This document shows positions 5,215 to 9,723 of a DNA stretch of 9,723 bases, piece after piece. How positions within the stretch are numbered: the stretch's first letter is position 1; each line of letters opens with the position of its first letter. The position numbers and the translations under genes were made by a program. The stretch is from contig DNGI01000286.1 in the NCBI GenBank assembly GCA_003486645.1, positions 48,780-58,502 on the forward strand, written 5' to 3'. The notes under the pieces were generated by a model. It saw nothing but the letters and a program-made list of their open reading frames with translations, was not told the DNA's origin and ran no database searches. This stretch comes from Cyanobacteria bacterium UBA11370 (lineage in GTDB: Bacteria > Cyanobacteriota > Cyanobacteriia > Cyanobacteriales > Coleofasciculaceae).

Positions 5215-6210
5215 CTATGCTTTTTTGAATTTGCGTTTAGCGACAAACAAACCACCTACAGCAACTAAACCTAGCGCTGCTGAGGGTTCGGGTACAGCTT
5301 CAGAATCTACATCACTCGTCAGTTGAGGATCGTAGAGTCCTGTGTGAGATCTACCATCTCCTTTCTCAACCAAACCGGATCGTGCCGCTGTGAAACTGTA
5401 ATGGTATTGAGTCTCACCCTTGTAAGTAATTTTAACGACTTCACTGGCCTGCAAGGGTGATCTCAAAACTCCAAACAATTGAGCTAATTGCACTTGCTGT
5501 TGCTGTTGAGGGGTGAGGAAACCCAGCAAAATGGAAGTAGCATCAAAGTGACCTGCTAGACCAACCTCAAGTTTACCCGTGTCATCTTTACTGACGTACG
5601 AGATATTGGGATCGCTAAATTTTTGGAATCCAGTGTTGTTGAGGAAAGCGTTGTACAAGGAGGCTTTATTATAGCCCAATGCACCTAGAAACGTATCATT
5701 AATGCCATATTCAGTCAGAGCGGCATTAAACCACGTGTTGGCAAAATTGTTGACTCCATAGCTTGTATCTAAATTCTTTCCAAACCAGTCTTTCGCTGTC
5801 AAACTACTCAATATAATGCTTTCATCCCCAAGAGTGCCTGTCAAGCTCGTTACTTTGTCGTAGGCTAAGAAATCAGTGAGTGACAATTGTTCGCTGTTGG
5901 CAAATAGCTCTACATTCCCACCCGGTTCACCTTTTAGACAACTGTTGCTGGGAATGAACTGTCCTCCAACAGAGCAACTTCCTTGCATGATCGTTTGCAA
6001 ATTCGCATTGTCGTTCCGCATTGTAAAATCAGAATTAGGAAACAACGGTCCTGGATTGGGAATGCGCTCGTAGAGGAAGTAGTCAACGCCATTAACACCT
6101 GTCACACTAGCGTTCGTTAACGATGCAGCAACTGCTGGGCTAGAGGCGATCGCTGTTGCACCGACAACAACGGAGGCCCCGATGAGTAATTTCTGGATTG
6201 TTTGTTTCAT
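5215..6210 (-). CDS. PEP-CTERM sorting domain protein (paralog 1)
   Basis: This 331-residue exported protein has an N-terminal signal peptide (MKQTIQKLLIGASVVVGATA, cleavage likely after SPAVA) and a C-terminal PEP-CTERM signal: VPEP at 306-309, a hydrophobic helix (SAALGLVAVGGLFVA) and a basic tail (KRKFKKA). Such proteins are exported and then processed by an exosortase. The body shares with its neighbour the segments GNVELFANSEQ (98-108), SLTGTLGD..ILSSLTAKDWFG (122-144), a tryptophan-containing NTWFNAAL, FSDPNISYV (198-206), GLAGHFDA (217-224) and LQASEVVKITY. It alone has two cysteines (C79, C91), which may form a disulfide, and a QQQQQ run (235-239). The start ATG has AGAGGTG about 9 nt upstream. 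Core function is unknown; a surface or matrix role is inferred from the sorting signal. Confidence 0.9.
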   Translation of the reverse strand: MKQTIQKLLIGASVVVGATAIASSPAVAASLTNASVTGVNGVDYFLYERIPNPGPLFPNSDFTMRNDNANLQTIMQGSCSVGGQFIPSNSCLKGEPGGNVELFANSEQLSLTDFLAYDKVTSLTGTLGDESIILSSLTAKDWFGKNLDTSYGVNNFANTWFNAALTEYGINDTFLGALGYNKASLYNAFLNNTGFQKFSDPNISYVSKDDTGKLEVGLAGHFDATSILLGFLTPQQQQQVQLAQLFGVLRSPLQASEVVKITYKGETQYHYSFTAARSGLVEKGDGRSHTGLYDPQLTSDVDSEAVPEPSAALGLVAVGGLFVAKRKFKKA

Positions 6211-6280
6211 GGTTTAGCACCTCTGGTAACTTTTCAAGATTCAGCTTTTCTACAGCCAGATGATTCGAGATTGGGTGTAG

Positions 6281-6305
6281 GATAGCACGGTAAAAGTTTG
6301 CTATC
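6281..6305 (-). promoter_or_regulatory. Inverted repeat in the leader of PEP-CTERM paralog 1
   Basis: GATAGCA (6281-6287) and TGCTATC (6299-6305) are perfectly complementary across an 11-nt loop, 71-95 bp before the start codon. There is no T run after it, so it is not a terminator. It could be an mRNA hairpin or a protein-binding dyad. Confidence 0.35.
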
Positions 6306-6323
6306 ACCTCTCTATTGCCAGAT

Positions 6324-6352
6324 TCTCCCTCCCCACTCCCGACTCTCCCTCC
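6324..6352. repeat. Degenerate C-rich heptamer repeat
   Basis: TCTCCCT CCCCACT CCCGACT CTCCCTC is a run of four imperfect 7-bp units, similar in style to the short tandemly repeated repetitive (STRR) heptamers of filamentous cyanobacteria. It lies in noncoding DNA upstream of PEP-CTERM paralog 1. Confidence 0.5.
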
Positions 6353-6581
6353 TTAAAACTGATTAATTGATTCTGCCATACTGTGCTAAAGCAGTTCTAG
6401 GCTGTAGTTAGGCTAGTCATAGCTTGACTCTTGATGCTGCCTCAGCATTGTGGCTTGGGTGATCCTCTGGAACTTTATTATCCAATTACTTAAAATTGTA
6501 AGAATTTTTTGGGCTAACTCTATGAAGTTTCTGTAAAGTTACGGATATCAACTAACGGGTTAACTAGACTGAATATGAGAT

Positions 6582-6607
6582 AAAAAAAGGGAACCAAGTG
6601 GCTCCCT
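6582..6607 (-). terminator. Rho-independent terminator of the second PEP-CTERM gene
   Basis: Read on the minus strand, AGGGAGCC-actt-GGTTCCCT forms an 8-bp stem (one G-U pair) with a 4-nt loop and runs straight into seven T residues (6588-6582). It lies 31 bp past the stop at 6639, nearly the same spacing as the terminator of paralog 1. The two PEP-CTERM genes therefore appear to be separate transcription units. Confidence 0.85.
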
Positions 6608-6638
6608 CTAAGGCTTCTGAGAACTAGGGTTAGAAAAT

Positions 6639-7670
6639 CTAAGATTTGTGAAGTTTTTGCTTGGCAACGAAAATACCCCCTAAACTCATTAAGCCCAAAA
6701 CGATGGATGGTTCTGGAATCGAAGCTGGAGCCTCGCCTTGGAGGGTCAGTTCGTAATTACCACTATGATCGGAGTTACCATTATAGGAGCTGCCACTGTT
6801 GCCAAATGCCTCATTATTATGCAGTCCTGATTGGGTAGCTGTGAACCCGTACAGGTATTGAGCGGGTTGGTTATTATAGATAACCTTTACCAGCTCACTC
6901 GCTTGTATGGGATGATTGGGATTAGACGGCAGTTTTAATAGTGCTGCGGCATCATAGTGACCTGCTAACCCAATTCTTAGGAGTCCATTCCCATCTTGGT
7001 TCACGTAGGAGATATTCGGGTCACTAAACCGTTGAAATCCTCCAGCCAAGAGAAACATATTGAAGTCTGACTGACTGCTAGATAGTCCGTATGTCCCTAA
7101 TGCTTCTTGAAACCAATTGGTCGCTAGATTAGGGGAGTTGTAGAGTGGATTAATCGCCAGATTCAAAGCATTTATACGAGCAGATAAAGTCAATCCATTG
7201 GTTGGAGACAAGGCGTTGGCTATATCTTGCCGAGCTTTAGTTACAGCCGCTGCTCCAAACCAGTCTACTGCGGTCAGACTGCTTAAGGTAATATCTTTGT
7301 CACCAATTTGACCACTCAAACTTGTGAATTCGTTATAACCTAAGAAATTATAGAAGGTGGTGAAGGCTGACAATAGGTTGGATGGTGATGGTGGAAGGTT
7401 TGATGACGGTGATATTGGGGATTGTTCGCTGTTGGAGAATAGCTCTATGTTTCCTGTCGGACTGCTGCTATTACCTGTCAAAATAGTGGACAAGCTCGCT
7501 GAGGAATCAGTATAGGTATATTGACTATTGGAGTTATAGCGTAGGTGAGGGGCATTTCCCCCAAGAGTAGCACCTGTTAGGCTGACAGCAAAAGCGGCAT
7601 TCGTTGCGATCGCGCTTACACTGGCAACTACCGATGCGCCTAGTAAAAATTGTTTGATTAGTTCTTGCAC
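6639..7670 (-). CDS. PEP-CTERM sorting domain protein (paralog 2)
   Basis: This 343-residue paralog of the protein at 5215-6210 starts at GTG 7670, with AGGGAGA 6-7 nt upstream. It has a signal peptide (MQELIKQFLLGASVVASVSA, cleavage near NAAFA) and a PEP-CTERM end: IPEP at 318-321, SIVLGLMSLGGIFVA and a basic tail (KQKLHKS). Shared core segments are GNIELFSNSEQ (73-83), SLSGQIGD..LSSLTAVDWFG (117-139), NLATNWFQEALGTYGL (181-196), GFQRFSDPNISYV (211-223), GLAGHYDA (234-241) and QYLYGFTATQSGL (271-283). It lacks the paired cysteines of paralog 1 and carries two extra stretches: a Ser/Pro-rich linker (84-100) and a helix-like insert (143-178) between DWFG and NWF. It is presumably exported and exosortase-processed; function is unknown. 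Confidence 0.9.
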   Translation of the reverse strand: MQELIKQFLLGASVVASVSAIATNAAFAVSLTGATLGGNAPHLRYNSNSQYTYTDSSASLSTILTGNSSSPTGNIELFSNSEQSPISPSSNLPPSPSNLLSAFTTFYNFLGYNEFTSLSGQIGDKDITLSSLTAVDWFGAAAVTKARQDIANALSPTNGLTLSARINALNLAINPLYNSPNLATNWFQEALGTYGLSSSQSDFNMFLLAGGFQRFSDPNISYVNQDGNGLLRIGLAGHYDAAALLKLPSNPNHPIQASELVKVIYNNQPAQYLYGFTATQSGLHNNEAFGNSGSSYNGNSDHSGNYELTLQGEAPASIPEPSIVLGLMSLGGIFVAKQKLHKS

Positions 7671-7679
7671 TTTGTATCT

Positions 7680-7686
7680 CCCTAAA
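7680..7686 (-). promoter_or_regulatory. Shine-Dalgarno of PEP-CTERM paralog 2 (GTG start)
   Basis: Read on the minus strand, an AGGGAGA-type site precedes the GTG at 7670 by about 7 nt. It supports the GTG start, since no ATG lies in a suitable position before the signal peptide. Confidence 0.55.
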
Positions 7687-7690
7687 TGTG

Positions 7691-7726
7691 TTGAAACTGA
7701 TCTTGAAATTGATCTTGAAATTGATC
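7691..7726. repeat. Three 12-bp tandem repeats in the leader of PEP-CTERM paralog 2
   Basis: TTGAAACTGATC, TTGAAATTGATC and TTGAAATTGATC follow one another without gaps (7691-7702, 7703-7714, 7715-7726), differing by one base in the first copy. They start 20 bp upstream of the GTG. A TATAAA-like -10 on the minus strand lies just beyond (about 7728-7733), so the repeats would cover the transcription start or early leader. Confidence 0.7.
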
Positions 7727-8364
7727 ATTTATACAGCTAAAGATTCAGGAATTCAGCTAGATTGATTCTTATACCATTTATTTTTTTAGGGGGTTACAGA
7801 AAAATGATTCCTACTCCCTGTTATCTAAGGAGAAACTCAAGGAAATCTAGTTGTGCTATCGAGAAACGGTATTGCCGAATGAATTTAGCTGAGAGGGGTA
7901 GCTGCGATGAACCCTGCTTGCTTGGCTTAAGTTGATATTCAAAATCCTCAATTTCTCTTCTATACTAAGGAATTTTTTCAGGTAAATGGGTGAAGCTTCT
8001 GTGAATCTTTGGTAAAAAATTAGGCTTCTTGCTTTTATTCAGCAGCCGATAACACGGAACAGGAAACAACAGACCCGAATTGACATAAACAAAAGACGCT
8101 CGTAGACTCGATACCGCCGCGCTATCAGCAAAATACTTTTGCAAGAGGTTTATTGAGTTAACTATTAGGTGGTTAAAGGTGATGCACCCAAACACCACCC
8201 ATGAATGAGTATAATTTCCGTAAAGACCGCCAAAAATTATTGGAAGTTCCGACGTAATTCAGGAAATACGGCTCGGATAAGCATCATCAATGGGAAATCG
8301 AGTTGGGAGAAAGGCAGTAGGTCTTTTCTTTTTCCCTTTCCCCGTTAACGGAGCCATATTGTAA
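7727..8364. other. Region without a convincing gene between PEP-CTERM paralog 2 and the aminotransferase
   Basis: About 640 bp separate the leader repeats from the aminotransferase stop. The part nearest the PEP-CTERM gene should hold its promoter; TGGTATAAG (minus reading of about 7768-7776) is an extended -10 candidate with no good -35. A 77-codon minus-strand frame (7965-8198, GTG start, no ribosome site) has no recognisable domain. A plus-strand frame from 8201 with one internal stop may be a decayed gene. No rho-independent terminator for the aminotransferase is visible: the CCGTTAACGG palindrome near 8343-8352 has no T run. Confidence 0.5.
8201..8320 (+). pseudogene. Possible decayed short ORF with one internal stop
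   Basis: ATG 8201 opens MNEYNFRKDRQKLLEVPT, stops at TAA 8255-8257, and the same frame continues FRKYGSDKHHQWEIELGERQ to TAG 8318-8320. The residue mix looks protein-like on both sides of the stop, which suggests a gene fragment with a nonsense mutation. There is no ribosome site at a good distance and I do not recognise the family. Chance cannot be excluded. Confidence 0.2.
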
Positions 8365-9600
8365 TTAGGGAGTTGGCACTCTTGATAATCCTAAGAATTG
8401 AGAAATGCGCTCCACGGCTATTTCTAAAACCTCTGGTTCCTGGACTAAGGCAAATCGCACATACCCTTCACCAGCTTTGCCAAAACCCGCTCCAGGTGAA
8501 GCAGCAACCCCGGTTTCCGCAACTAATTGAGTGCAGAATTGAATAGAATTTTCTTGCCATGGTTCGGGTAATTTTGCCCAGACATACATGGTTGCTAGAG
8601 GAACTGGCACTTGCCAACCAATGCGATGTAAAGCCTTTATAAATGTATCTCGGCGCTTTTGGAATGTGGCAACCATAGCTCTTACACTATCTTGAGAGCC
8701 ATTTAAAGCCGCGATCGCACCGTTGAGAATTCCTCGATATTGGTTGAAATCAACGACTGCTTTTATTTGTCGTAACGCATTAATTAACTGGGGATTCCCA
8801 ATGGCATAGCCGATCCGAAAACCGCCCATATTATAAGATTTGGAGAAAGTAAAAAACTCAATAGAAAGTTCTTTATTCGGGTCAGCTTGCAAAATGGAGG
8901 GAGCAAGGGATTTTGGATTTTGGATTTTGGATTTTGGATTGGGGGTGTGTGCGATCGGTTCGGCAAAGATGAGGTCGGCGTAGGGGAAATCGTGGACGAG
9001 GACTAGGTTGTGTTGACGGCAAAAGGCGACGGCTTTCTGGAAAAATGATAAGGGTGCGATCGCTGTGGTGGGATTATGAGGATAACTCAATACCATCATC
9101 CGCGCTTGGGCGAGTACGGGTGTGGGGATATCTTCAAATATAGGTAAGAAATCATTTTCTGCTAACAGAGGCATCGGATAAATTTGACCACCTGCTAAGT
9201 AAACCCCACCTGCATGGGAGGGATAACCAGGGTCTAACAGCAGGGCAAAATCACCAGGGTTTAAGATGGCTAAGGGTAAATGAGCCGTGCCTTCTTGAGA
9301 GCCAATTAAGGGTAATACCTCTGTTTCTGGATTAACGGGAATACTAAATCTGTTAGTGTACCAATTGGCAACTGCCTGACGAAAGGCTTGAGTCCCGTGA
9401 AAGAGCAAATACCCGTGAGTGCTAGGGTCATGAAGAGAGGCTTCAATCGCAGTAATTATATGCTCGGACGCAGGTAAGTCAGACGAACCCAAGGATAGGT
9501 CAATAATCTCTTTTCCAGAAGCTTTGGCTTTAGCCTTCGCCTGATCCATATCTGCAAACACATTCGCTTGCAAGGGGTGTAAACGCTGAGCAAACTGCAT
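8365..9600 (-). CDS. Class I/II PLP-dependent aminotransferase, DapL/DapC-like
   Basis: This 411-residue fold-type I aminotransferase transfers an amino group through pyridoxal phosphate. Visible elements: IIDLSLGSSDLP near the N-terminus (32-43), SQEG for cofactor phosphate binding (101-104), DPGYPSH (123-129), the NPT motif with N176, D204 and Y207 in VHDFPYADLIF, the Schiff-base lysine K254 in FTFSKSYNMGGFRIGYAIG, and substrate carboxylate R382 in GYVRFAL. The sequence resembles the cyanobacterial group annotated as LL-diaminopimelate or aspartate aminotransferase; the actual amino acid cannot be fixed here. Residues 221-230 are an in-frame heptamer-repeat insertion in a loop between D204 and K254. 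The start ATG follows seven A residues and has no Shine-Dalgarno. No co-directional neighbour is close. Confidence 0.9.
   Translation of the reverse strand: MQFAQRLHPLQANVFADMDQAKAKAKASGKEIIDLSLGSSDLPASEHIITAIEASLHDPSTHGYLLFHGTQAFRQAVANWYTNRFSIPVNPETEVLPLIGSQEGTAHLPLAILNPGDFALLLDPGYPSHAGGVYLAGGQIYPMPLLAENDFLPIFEDIPTPVLAQARMMVLSYPHNPTTAIAPLSFFQKAVAFCRQHNLVLVHDFPYADLIFAEPIAHTPNPKSKIQNPKSLAPSILQADPNKELSIEFFTFSKSYNMGGFRIGYAIGNPQLINALRQIKAVVDFNQYRGILNGAIAALNGSQDSVRAMVATFQKRRDTFIKALHRIGWQVPVPLATMYVWAKLPEPWQENSIQFCTQLVAETGVAASPGAGFGKAGEGYVRFALVQEPEVLEIAVERISQFLGLSRVPTP
8911..8938. repeat. Heptamer STRR (TTTTGGA x4) inside the aminotransferase gene
   Basis: Four perfect TTTTGGA copies, with partial units on both sides (GGGA before, TTGG after), lie within the coding sequence. 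Read on the minus strand they encode the peptide NPKSKIQ repeating with a period of seven residues. The array keeps the frame and places residues 221-230 of the enzyme in a probable surface loop. Confidence 0.9.
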
Positions 9601-9607
9601 TTTTTTT

Positions 9608-9711
9608 GTTGTTGGTTGTTGGTTGTTGGTTGTTGGTTGTTAGTTGTTGGTTGTTGGTTGTTGGTTGTTGGTTGTTGGTTGTTGGTTGTTGGTTGTTGGT
9701 TGTTGGTTGTT
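9608..9711. repeat. Heptamer STRR (GTTGGTT x14) abutting the aminotransferase start
   Basis: Fourteen consecutive heptamers run from 9611 to 9708, flanked by GTT on each side. Thirteen are GTTGGTT and one (9639-9645) is GTTAGTT. The tract ends 7 bp from the start codon, separated only by a T run. Minus-strand transcripts would carry AACCAAC repeats as their leader. TATAAC (minus reading of 9714-9709) at the far end is a candidate -10; its -35 would lie outside the window. Confidence 0.9.
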
Positions 9712-9723
9712 ATACAAATTTTA

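Larger units (their letters stand above)
6211..6638 (-). other. Spacer between the two PEP-CTERM genes; leader of paralog 1
   Basis: These 428 bp hold no gene I can support. Next to paralog 1 is its ribosome site (6218-6224). Further up lie an inverted repeat (6281-6305), a C-rich degenerate heptamer tract (6324-6352) and the direct repeat TAGGCT-gtagt-TAGGCT (around 6400-6416). At the far end is the terminator of paralog 2 (6582-6607). A clear promoter is not visible; GATAAT near 6470-6475 (minus reading) is a weak -10 candidate. Confidence 0.6.

Noticed and set aside
7534..7728. Frame starting in the 12-bp repeats (INFKINFKIS...) and running into PEP-CTERM paralog 2
   Set aside because: It is the repeat read in frame and then an alternative frame of the PEP-CTERM gene, with no protein-like continuation.
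7886..7925. CTGAGA ... GAACCCTG near 7890-7918, reminiscent of TPP riboswitch core strings
   Set aside because: The other conserved parts (opening GGGG stem and the closing GCG-AGGGA segment) are missing and no thiamine gene follows.
7965..8198. 77-codon minus-strand frame with a GTG start
   Set aside because: No ribosome site, no recognisable domain, no operon context; I treat it as probably not a gene, though a short hypothetical protein cannot be excluded.
8343..8352. CCGTTAACGG palindrome just past the aminotransferase stop, considered as a terminator
   Set aside because: The stem is very short and no T run follows it on either strand.
8784..8966. Minus-strand frame in the aminotransferase region encoding another NPKSKIQ-like repeat
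   Set aside because: It overlaps the aminotransferase in a different frame; the repeat reads as the same peptide type in shifted frames because of its 7-bp period.
8907..9711. Heptamer arrays considered as a CRISPR array
   Set aside because: Units are 7 bp and contiguous, with no spacers and no cas genes; they are simple tandem repeats.

Overview
The window looks like chromosomal DNA from a cyanobacterium, probably filamentous or colony-forming. The octamer GCGATCGC (HIP1) occurs 12 times in 9.7 kb, starting at 437, 704, 1872, 1933, 3268, 3418, 3822, 5048, 6146, 7606, 8711 and 9056; chance would give well under one. Short heptamer tandem repeats (STRR type), Uma2 and DUF4388 proteins, PEP-CTERM proteins and a secreted pentapeptide-repeat protein also fit. 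There are no tRNA or rRNA genes, CRISPR array or complete insertion sequence.

Left part (1-3014): the 3' end of an unrecognised plus-strand gene meets, tail to tail, a minus-strand endonuclease/exonuclease/phosphatase-fold hydrolase. Next is a plus-strand toxin-antitoxin operon whose antitoxin joins a UPF0175-like N-terminus to a short C-terminal tail normally seen in stand-alone cyanobacterial antitoxins. It overlaps a RelE/ParE-type toxin by 8 nt. A second module follows: a Phd/YefM antitoxin with a perfect 8-bp inverted repeat beside its promoter. Its toxin gene has been cut to a stub of about 25 codons that lies partly inside the antitoxin ORF in another frame. A minus-strand Uma2-family putative nuclease closes this part.

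Middle part (3264-5143): a DUF4388 protein with a probable C-terminal winged helix, a secreted pentapeptide-repeat protein, and a divergent DUF4342 small protein. These look like separate transcription units.

Right part (5166-7726): two minus-strand PEP-CTERM paralogs in tandem. Each has a signal peptide, a shared core and a C-terminal VPEP/IPEP sorting signal, and each has its own leader and its own rho-independent terminator. The core is conserved but I cannot assign it a function. They are likely exported and handled by an exosortase encoded elsewhere.

End (7727-9723): about 640 bp with no convincing gene, including a possible decayed ORF, then a class I/II aminotransferase (minus). Four copies of a heptamer repeat have entered the aminotransferase in frame, adding a repeat-derived peptide loop. 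A different heptamer, 14 copies long, fills the space just upstream of its start codon where a Shine-Dalgarno would normally be.

I see no single new multi-gene system. The observations most worth a second look are the hybrid antitoxin, the collapsed Phd/ParE locus with its operator, the PEP-CTERM pair, and the heptamer repeats in and before the aminotransferase.
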